From: G963665925 sp963676345 | GTDB lineage: Bacteria > Bacillota > Clostridia > Peptostreptococcales > Acidaminobacteraceae | Length of the DNA: 64,000 bases | Direction: 5' to 3' | NCBI GenBank assembly: GCA_963676345.2 | Contig: CAXXTS010000006.1 | Span: 1-64,000 of the forward strand | In this document: positions 17,550 through 25,467 of the stretch, piece after piece | Numbering within the stretch: position 1 is the stretch's first letter | Layout: every line of letters begins with the position of its first letter | The notes under the pieces: generated by a model | What the model was told of the DNA's origin: nothing | The model's database searches: none | Seen by the model: only the letters and a program-made list of their open reading frames with translations | Made by a program: the position numbers and the translations under genes

Positions 17550-18491
17550 ATGAAACAAAGTGTCAAAGAACAGTTGGGCCGTTTTCAGTCCGTAATAGGC
17601 CTCGTAGCGTTTTCAATCATCATTTCTTTTATGAGTGACCGATTTATGACATGGTCGAACATGTTCAATGTGTTCAGACAGTCATCAGTCAATGCAATTA
17701 TAGCAGCAGGGGTGACATTTGTTATTCTAACAGGTGGCATCGACCTGTCTGTAGGGTCTATTCTTGCGATTAGTGGTGCGGTATCTGCCTACCTACTCGC
17801 AGGAGGTGCTTCGGCTTTTGTTGCAATTGTAGCCGCACTGGCAGTTGGTGTGGGTATTGGTGTCGCGAACGGCTTTGTCATTTCAAAAGGCAAACTGCAG
17901 CCCTTCATTGTCACACTAGCAACCATGACTATTTTTAGAGGCGCAACCCTTGTTTTCACAGACGGAAAGCCAATCAGTGCAGGCTATGAGGCTAATGCAG
18001 AGATGTTTTCAAAGCTTGGAAACGGATACTTATTTGGCATTCCGAACCCCATCATCATTATGGCAGTAGTCTTTGGGGTATGTTACTTTATTTTGAAGCA
18101 TACAACCATTGGGCGTTATGTCTATTCAACAGGTGGCAATGAAGAAGCTACACAGCTCTCGGGTGTCAGTGTACACCGGGTTAAGCTTTTCGTATATGGT
18201 ATGAGTGGCGCTATGGCAGCAGCTGGCGGCATGATTATTACCTCTAGACTGTCTTCAGCTCAGCCAACAGCTGGGACAGGGTATGAGCTCGATGCCATCG
18301 CTGCAGTTGTTCTCGGAGGAACATCGCTTGCAGGCGGCGTCGGATCAGTTATTGGAACTATTGTTGGTGCGCTCATTATTGGTATTCTTAACAACGCATT
18401 GAATTTGCTGAATGTAACATCATACTATCAGCAGCTGGCGAAGGGACTCGTGATACTCATTGCGGTGTTATTGGATCAAAAAGAGAAATAG
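17550..18491 (+). CDS. rbsC: Ribose ABC transporter permease
   Basis: A 313-residue CUT2-family membrane permease with about 8-10 helices. The motif VTFVILTGGIDLSVGSILAISGAV and the cytoplasmic EAA-like loop around IGRYVYSTGGNEEATQLSGVSVHRVKL are characteristic. Starts two bases after rbsA; homodimer expected to form the channel for the RbsA motor. Confidence 0.95.
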   Translation: MKQSVKEQLGRFQSVIGLVAFSIIISFMSDRFMTWSNMFNVFRQSSVNAIIAAGVTFVILTGGIDLSVGSILAISGAVSAYLLAGGASAFVAIVAALAVGVGIGVANGFVISKGKLQPFIVTLATMTIFRGATLVFTDGKPISAGYEANAEMFSKLGNGYLFGIPNPIIIMAVVFGVCYFILKHTTIGRYVYSTGGNEEATQLSGVSVHRVKLFVYGMSGAMAAAGGMIITSRLSSAQPTAGTGYELDAIAAVVLGGTSLAGGVGSVIGTIVGALIIGILNNALNLLNVTSYYQQLAKGLVILIAVLLDQKEK

Positions 18492-18514
18492 ATAGAAAGA
18501 GGAGGAGGATTTAA

Positions 18515-20284
18515 ATGAAAAAGTTTATGTCATTGCTAATGGTTATGGTCATGATTCTGGGGACGCTTGCAGGTTGCGCGGCGCCAGCGGAAGAAGAGCA
18601 GACACCTGCAGCAGAACAAGAAGCGGCAAGTGGTAAGGTAGGCCTAGTCGTTTCAACACTCAACAACCCATTTTTCGTGGCGCTTAAGGATGGTGCTGTG
18701 AAGCAGGCTCAGGCAGATGGTCTGGAACTGATTGTACTAGACTCACAAAATGATCCGGCAAAAGAGCTGGCAAACATGGAAGATTTACTAACTCAAGGTG
18801 TGGATGTCATTATGATTAATCCAACGGATTCAGACGCAGTCGGAAATGCCATCAAGATGGCAAATGAAAAATCTGTACCAGTTATTACGCTAGACCGTGG
18901 TGCCAATGCAGGTGAAGTCGTAACACATATTGCTTCTGATAATGTTTCAGGTGGCGTTATGGCCGGCGAGTACATAGCTAAAATGCTTGGTGGAAGCGGT
19001 AAGGCTGTTGAGCTAGAAGGTATTGCAGGTACATCGGCAGCACGTGATCGTGGACAGGGCTTCAATCAAGCCATGGATGCAACAGATATCGAAGTGGTTG
19101 CGCGTCAGGTCGCTGATTTTGATAGAACAAAGGGCCTCGCTGTAATGGAGAACATTCTTCAGGCACAGCCAGAAATTGATGCGGTTTTTGCACATAACGA
19201 TGAAATGGCACTGGGTGCAGTAACTGCAATTGAGTCTTCAGGCAGAGATATTCTAGTTGTCGGATTTGATGCAACAGACGATGCGGTTAAAGCTGTTGAA
19301 GCTGGACAAATGGCAGCGACAGTAGCACAGCAGCCAGATAAAATTGGCTCACTGGGTGTTATGGCAGCAAAGGATACAATTGATGGTAAAACGGTAGAAG
19401 CCTCTATTCCAGTTGACCTTAAGCTGATTTCTCAAGATTCAGCACCTGCTGAAGAAGCAGCAGTCCTAATGGGCAACGGCGAGAAAGTGGGTCTAGTGGT
19501 TTCGACACTGAACAACCCATTCTTCGTAACACTTAAAGAAGGCGCAGAAGCGAAGGCAGAAGAAATGAACCTGGAGCTGATCGTTCTGGATTCTCAAAAT
19601 GACCCAGCTAAAGAGCTTGCAAATATGGAAGACCTGCTGACACAAGACGTCAGTGCAATCATGATTAATCCAACAGATTCAGACGCTGTTGTAAATGCCA
19701 TCAAGATGGCAAACAGCAAAGGCGTTCCAGTTCTTACACTGGACCGTGGCGCAAATGCAGGAGAAGTGGCAACACATATCGCTTCAGATAACGTAGCCGG
19801 GGGCATGATGGCTGGCGAGTTTGTTGTTGAGCTTCTGGGCGGCAGCGGTAAAGTTGTTGAGCTGGAGGGTATTGCAGGTACATCAGCAGCAAGAGACCGT
19901 GGCGAGGGCTTTAACAAAGCACTAGAAGGCAAGGACATTGAAGTGGTAGCACGTCAGGTTGCCGATTTTGATAGAACAAAGGGTCTTTCAGTAATGGAAA
20001 ATATCCTTCAGGCACAGCCAGAAATCGATGCAGTATTTGCACATAACGATGAAATGGCACTGGGTGCGCTTAAAGCAGTTCAAGCTGCTGGTAAAGACAT
20101 CAAAATTGTCGGATTTGACGCAACAGATGATGCGGTTAAATCAGTAGAAGCAGGCGAACTTGCTGCAACAGTAGCACAACAGCCAGCTATGATTGGTAGC
20201 CTGGGTGTTGAAAGTGCACTGAAGGTTATTATGGGTGAGAGCGTAGATGCTTATGTTCCAGTTGATTTGATGCTGGTAAAATAG
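18515..20284 (+). CDS. rbsB: Double ribose-binding lipoprotein (two tandem RbsB domains)
   Basis: Captures ribose outside the cell for the RbsAC importer. Instead of the usual single domain of about 290-300 residues, this 589-residue protein has two complete RbsB domains in one chain. A lipobox LAGC (Cys21) anchors it. Domain 1 starts near residue 41 and domain 2 near 323; both begin KVGLVVSTLNNPFF and share long identical stretches such as ELIVLDSQNDPAKEL, LDRGANAGEV, AGTSAARDRG and VFAHNDEMALGA. A Pro/Ala/Glu linker (SQDSAPAEEAAV) joins them. The DNA of the halves is also closely similar, pointing to a fairly recent in-frame duplication. The ribosome site is GAGGAGG. Ribose specificity is inferred from the operon. 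Confidence 0.95.
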   Translation: MKKFMSLLMVMVMILGTLAGCAAPAEEEQTPAAEQEAASGKVGLVVSTLNNPFFVALKDGAVKQAQADGLELIVLDSQNDPAKELANMEDLLTQGVDVIMINPTDSDAVGNAIKMANEKSVPVITLDRGANAGEVVTHIASDNVSGGVMAGEYIAKMLGGSGKAVELEGIAGTSAARDRGQGFNQAMDATDIEVVARQVADFDRTKGLAVMENILQAQPEIDAVFAHNDEMALGAVTAIESSGRDILVVGFDATDDAVKAVEAGQMAATVAQQPDKIGSLGVMAAKDTIDGKTVEASIPVDLKLISQDSAPAEEAAVLMGNGEKVGLVVSTLNNPFFVTLKEGAEAKAEEMNLELIVLDSQNDPAKELANMEDLLTQDVSAIMINPTDSDAVVNAIKMANSKGVPVLTLDRGANAGEVATHIASDNVAGGMMAGEFVVELLGGSGKVVELEGIAGTSAARDRGEGFNKALEGKDIEVVARQVADFDRTKGLSVMENILQAQPEIDAVFAHNDEMALGALKAVQAAGKDIKIVGFDATDDAVKSVEAGELAATVAQQPAMIGSLGVESALKVIMGESVDAYVPVDLMLVK

Positions 20285-20340
20285 CCCCTCTATTTAAGTT
20301 GTCCCATATGACGACTTAGATTTATAATAAGAACCAATGA

Positions 20341-20379
20341 AAAAAGCCTATGTTCCAAAACTGCGGAGCATAGGCTTTT
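20341..20379 (+). terminator. Terminator hairpin 1 after the rbs operon
   Basis: AAAAAGCCTATGTTCC paired with GGAGCATAGGCTTTT around AAAACTGC, forming the first hairpin of the 180-bp repeat unit. Confidence 0.75.
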
Positions 20380-20740
20380 AGACTGTATAAAACACCGTAA
20401 TACAGCGTTGCAAGACAAAATCCACCCTGATCACGTACAGAGGTACGCTCACAGTGTGGATTTAATCTGCGCCTTGTCTTCCGAAGTTTTATACAGTCTG
20501 TCATCTTGTAGCCAAGATGAAAAAAGCCTATGCTTCAAAACTGCGGAGCATAGGCTTTTAGACTGTATAAAACACCGTAATACAGCGTTGCAAGACAAAA
20601 TCCACCCTGATCACGTACATAGGTACGCTCACAGTGTGGATTTAATCTGCGCCTTGTCTTCCGAAGTTTTATACAGTCTGTCATCTTGTAGCCAAGATGA
20701 AAAAAGCCTATGCTCCAAAACTGCGGAGCATAGGCTTTTT
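20341..20740. repeat. 180-bp tandem repeat with nested palindromes (2 full units plus a third hairpin)
   Basis: Units at 20341-20520 and 20521-20700 are nearly identical; a third partial copy (20701-20740) has only the hairpin. Each unit has a terminator-like hairpin (AGCCTATGCT stem) followed by a 120-bp imperfect palindrome whose outer arms are AGACTGTATAAAAC and GTTTTATACAGTCT (20380-20393 with 20486-20499 in unit 1), with further inner arms (AAGACAA with TTGTCTT, AATCCAC with GTGGATT, GTAC with GGTAC). The period of 180 is divisible by three, so a meaningless ORF runs through. The 120-bp part looks like a mobile palindromic element inserted next to a terminator and then duplicated with it. 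Confidence 0.9.
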
Positions 20741-20742
20741 AT
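20703..20742 (+). terminator. Last terminator hairpin of the repeat block
   Basis: AAAGCCTATGCTCC paired perfectly with GGAGCATAGGCTTT and a T tail. It may also serve the minus-strand gene that ends at 20758, as the stem is flanked by A and T runs on both sides. Confidence 0.8.
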
Positions 20743-20757
20743 GTGAGTATAAATGTT

Positions 20758-21429
20758 TTAAGCGGTTTTACGCTTTTTAGCAAATCCAAGAATCGCGCCT
20801 AGGGCGATGCCTAGGAAGGCAGCCATAAGAACGCGGTATACTGGCGGCATCAGGAAAGTAATAGTGTGAGCCGGAATCCAGAATAGCGGAATGGTCTTGA
20901 AGTAGACAAATCCGACCAGACCTTGAAAGTCAATGGCACTGATTACATCAGAGACAGGAACACTTGAAAGCTTTCCAAGCTGTCCGCCAGACAGGTCGAT
21001 ATAGGTGTCGGTAATCTTGTGAAAGCCCATCATGGTTGGTGCAAAGATGGCATTCATAAAGGCACTGATAAAAAATGCAGTGAGCACTTTTGCCCCGAGT
21101 GTTCCTTCAGTGAACATAGGCAAGAGTCCTTTAGTGATCAGGGCTGTAACGCCAGTTGAGAAAATCGTGAATGCGAGTGCGATGAAAATGCCGAGGAATC
21201 CCCAAACAAGTGCTCTTAAAAGCAGCCCTGTTGGACGATGCCAATCGCCTGCAACAATTCTTCCCCCTAGGACTTCACCCATTGTTCCAAGAACAAAGAA
21301 TTTGATGAAGGCCATAATCAAAGGATGGCTTGAAGATGCACTGACAAAAATATTGTGTGTAGCGGGTAGCGTTAGAAAAGCAATGACTGCCAGTAGACCG
21401 CCGCCCCATAATAGATCTCCTTTTTTCAT
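20758..21429 (-). CDS. Multi-pass membrane protein of unknown function (Mpv17/PMP22-like?)
   Basis: A 223-residue integral membrane protein with about five hydrophobic segments (GGLLAVIAFLTL; LIMAFIKFFVLGTMGEVLGGRI; LLLRALVWGFLGIFIALAFTIFS; VLTAFFISAFMNAIFAPTMMGF; ITFLMPPVYRVLMAAFLGIALGAILGFA) and a basic tail KKRKTA. The pattern WGFLG, NAIFAPTMMGFHK and PAHTITFLMP..R recalls the Mpv17/PMP22 family but I cannot confirm this. ATG with AAGGGGT six bases upstream. Single gene, no informative neighbour. Confidence 0.65.
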   Translation of the reverse strand: MKKGDLLWGGGLLAVIAFLTLPATHNIFVSASSSHPLIMAFIKFFVLGTMGEVLGGRIVAGDWHRPTGLLLRALVWGFLGIFIALAFTIFSTGVTALITKGLLPMFTEGTLGAKVLTAFFISAFMNAIFAPTMMGFHKITDTYIDLSGGQLGKLSSVPVSDVISAIDFQGLVGFVYFKTIPLFWIPAHTITFLMPPVYRVLMAAFLGIALGAILGFAKKRKTA

Positions 21430-21549
21430 AGAAAGACCCCTTTCGATATATTAGAAATACAGATAAAGTTCTCTTTCATTATATAGAAAAGAAGCTTGGA
21501 TTTAAAGTATTATTTGAACTGTTAAAAAAATAGTTGAATTAAAAAGCAA

Positions 21550-22704
21550 CTAGCGCTCTTTTTTTTGACACATTTGTGCATAAATTGAGTCCTTTGTAGA
21601 AATAAACTCTACATCAAGCTTTTGGCGCGTTTGGGACTCGATGGCCTCAAGAATTTCCTCGTCGCTTGGAGTGACAAATGTAGTGGCCTTTCCAGTTTCG
21701 CCCGCACGGCCTGTACGTCCGATTCGGTGAATATAGATTTCAGGTGTTTCAGGCATATCGTAATTGTAGATATGTGTGACCCCGCTGATGTCAAGACCAC
21801 GTGCAGCAACATCCGTTGCAATCAGATACTGTATTTTTAAGTCTCTAAAAGCTTTCATAATGCGTTCGCGTTTTTTCTGGGTCAAATCGCCGTGAAGCTT
21901 TTCACAGTTGTAGCCACTCTGACTCAGGGCAAGATCCAGCGCATTGACACGGCGTTTGGTTCTACAGAAAATGATCGCCATGAAGGGCCTGTCCCCTTCA
22001 AGTTTTTCGATAAGGTCTGCTTTTTTATTGCGGTCTGTGGTTTTTACAATGAGCTGATCGATAGCTTCAAGTGTTACGGTTTTCTTTTGTGCACTCATCT
22101 CAACCGGGTCAGTCATGTTGCGATAGGCTATTTTTTTCACCTTGCTGTCCAGCGTTGCAGAAAAACAAAGAACTTGCTTTTTCTTAGGGGTCATACGCAT
22201 AATCATGTCGACCTCGGGTCTAAAGCCAAGGTGGAGCATTTGATCTGCTTCATCGAGTACCAGTGTTTTGAGGTGAGAAAAATCAGAACTTTCTCGGTCC
22301 ATATGGTCGAGCAGACGTCCCGGTGTAGCGATAATCAGATGAACGCCGCGGTTCAATTTGCGAAGTTGCTTTTGAATGTCCTGTCCACCGTATAGGGCAA
22401 GTACACCGAGGGCCTCATCCGCATTGAGCATTTTTGCCACCTCTGTAATTTGAAGTGCAAGCTCCCGTGTGGGGGTAATAATCAGACCCTGAATGTGTCT
22501 GTCACCTGCCTCTATCATTTCAAAAATAGGCAGCAAAAATGCAAGAGTCTTGCCTGTGCCGGTTTGAGACTGCGCAATAATATCGCGGCCTGCTAGAATT
22601 TCTGGGATGGCACGCATCTGTATTTCAGTAGGTTTTTTTATGCCCTGTTTCCGTAAGGTGTCTATACGGGCGGGGCTGAGTTTCATATCGCTAAAAGCAG
22701 TCAT
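21550..22704 (-). CDS. DEAD-box ATP-dependent RNA helicase
   Basis: Unwinds RNA, usually in ribosome assembly or mRNA decay at low temperature. The 384-residue core has all motifs: Q motif KPTEIQ, Walker A AQSQTGTGKT, PTRELALQ, TPGRLLDH, DEAD motif LVLDEADQM, SAT (CFSATLDS), FCRTKRRV, ATDVAARGLDI and HRIGRTGRAG. It has no long C-terminal RNA-binding extension. The cold-shock gene downstream on the other strand is compatible with a cold-related role. AAGGAT lies upstream of ATG 22704. Confidence 0.95.
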   Translation of the reverse strand: MTAFSDMKLSPARIDTLRKQGIKKPTEIQMRAIPEILAGRDIIAQSQTGTGKTLAFLLPIFEMIEAGDRHIQGLIITPTRELALQITEVAKMLNADEALGVLALYGGQDIQKQLRKLNRGVHLIIATPGRLLDHMDRESSDFSHLKTLVLDEADQMLHLGFRPEVDMIMRMTPKKKQVLCFSATLDSKVKKIAYRNMTDPVEMSAQKKTVTLEAIDQLIVKTTDRNKKADLIEKLEGDRPFMAIIFCRTKRRVNALDLALSQSGYNCEKLHGDLTQKKRERIMKAFRDLKIQYLIATDVAARGLDISGVTHIYNYDMPETPEIYIHRIGRTGRAGETGKATTFVTPSDEEILEAIESQTRQKLDVEFISTKDSIYAQMCQKKER

Positions 22705-23009
22705 ATTTTTTATCCTTCATATAAGCAGTAGAATGAAAGCACTGTTAAATTACCCAGCGCTCATGATAATCAATCACATAGTATATCAAAGAATTCAGGC
22801 AAAAGAAACCTTAATTACTTGCATTCAAATATTTTTAGTGTTAATATGAAATAGTAGAGTAATTCAGAATCAAAAGTTTGCAATAAAATCGTTAGAAACG
22901 TACTTGTTCCTAATTTATAGATTGTCAGGTATCCTTTCGAAAGTTTTATTCGTCAATATTTTGCTATGAATTATAGAAAGTAAATTATTTGAATCGGAGG
23001 AATACCACT
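22705..23009. other. Divergent spacer and 5' leader of the cold-shock gene
   Basis: AT-rich, no supportable ORF. The 100 or so bases before the cold-shock gene are likely a long leader, as is usual for csp mRNAs, but I cannot identify a cold-shock box or a clear -10/-35 pair. Confidence 0.4.
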
Positions 23010-23207
23010 ATGAACGGTACAGTAAAATGGTTTAACGCAGAAAAAGGTTACGGTTTCATCACTTCTGAAGATGGTAACGATGTATTCGTACACTTCTCAC
23101 AAATCAACAAAGATGGTTACAAGACGCTTGAAGAAGGCGAAAAAGTATCTTTCGAACTAGCTGAAGGTCCTAAAGGTCCTCAAGCTGAAAACGTAACTGC
23201 TCTATAA
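23010..23207 (+). CDS. csp: Cold-shock protein (CspA family)
   Basis: A 65-residue single-domain RNA chaperone. RNP1 (KGYGFI) and RNP2 (VFVHF) motifs are intact in MNGTVKWFNAEKGYGFITSE and DVFVHFSQI. GGAGG lies 9 bases before ATG 23010; upstream in-frame codons do not belong to the family. Codon use is strongly biased, as in highly expressed genes, and a strong terminator follows. Confidence 0.97.
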   Translation: MNGTVKWFNAEKGYGFITSEDGNDVFVHFSQINKDGYKTLEEGEKVSFELAEGPKGPQAENVTAL

Positions 23208-23225
23208 TTAAAGCATAAACGTTCA

Positions 23226-23254
23226 AACACCCCATCGCTGATGGGGTGTTTTTT
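23226..23254 (+). terminator. Intrinsic terminator of csp
   Basis: Perfect 11-bp stem AACACCCCATC / GATGGGGTGTT followed by TTTT. Confidence 0.9.
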
Positions 23255-23514
23255 GCGTCTTAAGCAAAGACCAGCATGAAAAAGTGCAAGCGACGTGGGC
23301 AATTTAAAATTGCCCTAGGCACTGCGTAAACCTACAAAATCATACAAGCAACTTACAGTCTAGCTATCGTAGGCAGTTGAAAATTGTCAAATATCTTGCG
23401 TACGCATTTTCGCGCGCATATTGTACAGATTTTAAAACTTTATTCGTCCCTCTATTGAAATAGGAGGCTGTTGACTATATGATATAGATAGTGACTTTAA
23501 GTGAGGAGAAAAAT
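23255..23514. other. Intergenic stretch with one palindrome
   Basis: No gene seen. It contains a 19-bp palindrome GGGCAATTTAAAATTGCCC at 23297-23315 without a T tail, which could be an operator or a hairpin. Confidence 0.45.
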
Positions 23515-24201
23515 ATGTACGAAGAATTTGACACCAAAGATATGAAACCGTGGCGTGACCTGCTGCTGGTGCATAAGTTTGCTGTAGAAGAGGTCAATAC
23601 CAAGCTTCAAATCTTGGATGAGGAATTCAGAAGTATCCACGACTACAATCCTATTGAGCATATCAAGTCCCGGGTTAAAAAACCTGCGAGTATTATGGAT
23701 AAGCTTGTTAGATACGGGTTTGAACCAACGATTGAGAACGCGCGTAAACATATTTACGATATCGCGGGCATTCGTGTTATATGTGCCTTTACTTCAGATA
23801 TATATAAGGTTTATGATCTTCTCGAAAGACAAAATGATGTGCGTATAATCGAAGTCAAAGATTATATAGAAAATCCAAAACCCAACGGATACAAGAGCAT
23901 GCATGTTCATGTTGAAATTCCAGTATTCCTAAGCAGTGGCGTTGTACCTACACGCATTGAAATCCAAATTCGCACCATAGCAATGGACTTTTGGGCGAGT
24001 CTGGAACATAAAATATACTATAAATATCGGAATAAGGCACCAAAAGACATTACAGATCAGCTGAAAGTCTGCGCAAATATGATTACCTTGTTAGATGACC
24101 GGATGCTGGAAATCAAGAATGAAATTGAAGAACTCGATGAGTCAGGCACCCTTGATTGGGGAGTCATCAGTGAACTTCAAGAAAAGAATGATGTTCAGTA
24201 G
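23515..24201 (+). CDS. relQ: Small alarmone synthetase (RelQ/YjbM-like)
   Basis: Synthesises (p)ppGpp from ATP and GDP or GTP. The 228-residue protein contains only the RelA/SpoT synthetase domain, with no hydrolase, TGS or ACT domains. Conserved elements are RVKKPASIMDKL, YDIAGIRVICAF, KPNGYKSMHVHV (G-loop and catalytic region) and RIEIQIRTIAMDFWASLEHK, whose Glu and Gln coordinate the substrates. The C-terminal helices match RelQ rather than RelP, though this is a judgement from length. GAGGAG lies before ATG 23515, while the upstream in-frame GTG has no site. A good terminator follows. Confidence 0.92.
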   Translation: MYEEFDTKDMKPWRDLLLVHKFAVEEVNTKLQILDEEFRSIHDYNPIEHIKSRVKKPASIMDKLVRYGFEPTIENARKHIYDIAGIRVICAFTSDIYKVYDLLERQNDVRIIEVKDYIENPKPNGYKSMHVHVEIPVFLSSGVVPTRIEIQIRTIAMDFWASLEHKIYYKYRNKAPKDITDQLKVCANMITLLDDRMLEIKNEIEELDESGTLDWGVISELQEKNDVQ

Positions 24202-24408
24202 CAAGCAGGTAAGATAAAGGCCCGGTTCAAATCTGAATCGGGCCTTTTTATATCTAGGAAGATTGCAGATGCCCAAGCAGAAGCGAAAGTAAATCGTGAG
24301 AAATCATCCAAAGAAGATACAAAGGACTTAGATCGTACAATACAGGATTTTGCAAATACATGGCCTTCTGTAGATCTCAAAAAAGAATACAGATCCCTAC
24401 CATCTTAA
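24202..24408 (+). pseudogene. Possible gene remnant without a start codon
   Basis: An open frame ending with TAA at 24406 encodes a hydrophilic tail (ADAQAEAKVNREKSSKEDTK, then FANTWPSVDLKKEYRS) that looks like real protein, yet it has no ATG, GTG or TTG start and reads through the preceding terminator. It could be the decayed end of a gene or chance. Confidence 0.25.
24216..24249 (+). terminator. Intrinsic terminator of the alarmone synthetase gene
   Basis: AAAGGCCCGGTTCA / TGAATCGGGCCTTT stem of 14 bp with one wobble and a T-rich tail. Confidence 0.85.
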
Positions 24409-24437
24409 AACAAATTGTATGAAGTGGGGGATATCTT

Positions 24438-24474
24438 AAATCCAGTGAAGAGGAGACTCTAGGCTGGATTTTTT
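24438..24474 (+). terminator. Terminator-like hairpin
   Basis: AAATCCAG / CTGGATTT with an 18-base loop followed by TTTC; its gene is unclear and it may belong to the decayed ORF upstream. The following 190 bases to the kinase gene hold nothing else I can support. Confidence 0.5.
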
Positions 24475-24666
24475 CTATGTTGATTTAGAAGGAAAAGACC
24501 ATTTCTTTTGCCATATAGATTAGGACGACCGCTGAACTGGGTATATAAAAAAGGTACACAACAATAAGGTGTCAAAATGAATGAGAAGATGCACTTTCAG
24601 AGGCGTTGCTTATATCATAAAGATATTTGGTGACATAATAGTCATGGGTGAAGATTGAGGTTTGGC

Positions 24667-25389
24667 ATGTCTGAATTTATTTCAACAGAGGTTGAGCGAT
24701 ACATCGGTAAAGGAGCAGTTAAAAACATGGCCATAGTAGTAGATGGAATCATTGGAGCTGGAAAGAGTACCGTTGCGAAGTTTCTAAGTGAATCATTTGG
24801 AATTCCTGTTTATGAGGAGTTGGTTGACGATGGAAGGGGACGACTGGCACAACGTATGCTGGACCGATTTTACGCGGATCAGAGCAGGTGGAGTGCCATT
24901 ATTCAGGTGATGTTTCTCAATGACCGATTCAATGACATAAAAAAAGTAGATCAGACAGGGGACGCGGCTATTTTCGACCGGTCCATTTATGGTGATGAGA
25001 TATTTGCTAAAACCATACATGACAGAGGACAAATGACATCAGACGAGTTCCGAATTTATAGGGACCTGCTGAACAATATGCTCATGCATGTCCATCCGCC
25101 TGAACTTCTGATCTATATAGACGTCAGCATTGATACAGCAATGCGCCGCATCCAGATACGTGACCGGTCAACGGAAGCGGATATGATTCCAAGGGATTAT
25201 ATGCAAGACTTACGGCGCAACTATGAGCAGTGGTTTGAACAGTTCGACCTATGCCATAAAGTGAGAATTGACATGGACACAGATGCCCTCACAGAAGAGG
25301 GAACATTAACAGGAGAGATGAAGGCGCGCATTTTTGAACAAATTAGTCCGTATCTTTCAGAAGATTATTTAAGACGGATGGATATTTAG
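24667..25389 (+). CDS. Deoxynucleoside kinase
   Basis: Salvages deoxynucleosides by 5' phosphorylation. Motifs of the dCK/dGK family are present: P-loop GIIGAGKST, DRSIYGDEIF (DRS with the catalytic region), and the arginine-rich lid MRRIQIRDRSTE. Starting at ATG 24667 (GAGG seven bases upstream) it has 240 residues. ATG 24727, with AAAGGAG 11 bases upstream, would remove a 20-residue N-terminal extension and place the P-loop right at the start, as in most relatives; both are possible. Substrate preference cannot be told from sequence by eye. Monocistronic. Confidence 0.88.
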   Translation: MSEFISTEVERYIGKGAVKNMAIVVDGIIGAGKSTVAKFLSESFGIPVYEELVDDGRGRLAQRMLDRFYADQSRWSAIIQVMFLNDRFNDIKKVDQTGDAAIFDRSIYGDEIFAKTIHDRGQMTSDEFRIYRDLLNNMLMHVHPPELLIYIDVSIDTAMRRIQIRDRSTEADMIPRDYMQDLRRNYEQWFEQFDLCHKVRIDMDTDALTEEGTLTGEMKARIFEQISPYLSEDYLRRMDI

Positions 25390-25467
25390 AATTACTTAGC
25401 ATGAACCGAATAAAAGGGGCTATATGAAGCGTGTGAGGATACATGAGGGATGTTAAGGAGGTTGAAT

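Noticed and set aside
20408..20746. 112-codon ORF with an internal repeated peptide
   Set aside because: It is the translation of the 180-bp DNA repeat, whose length is a multiple of three; it lacks a ribosome site and crosses three hairpins.
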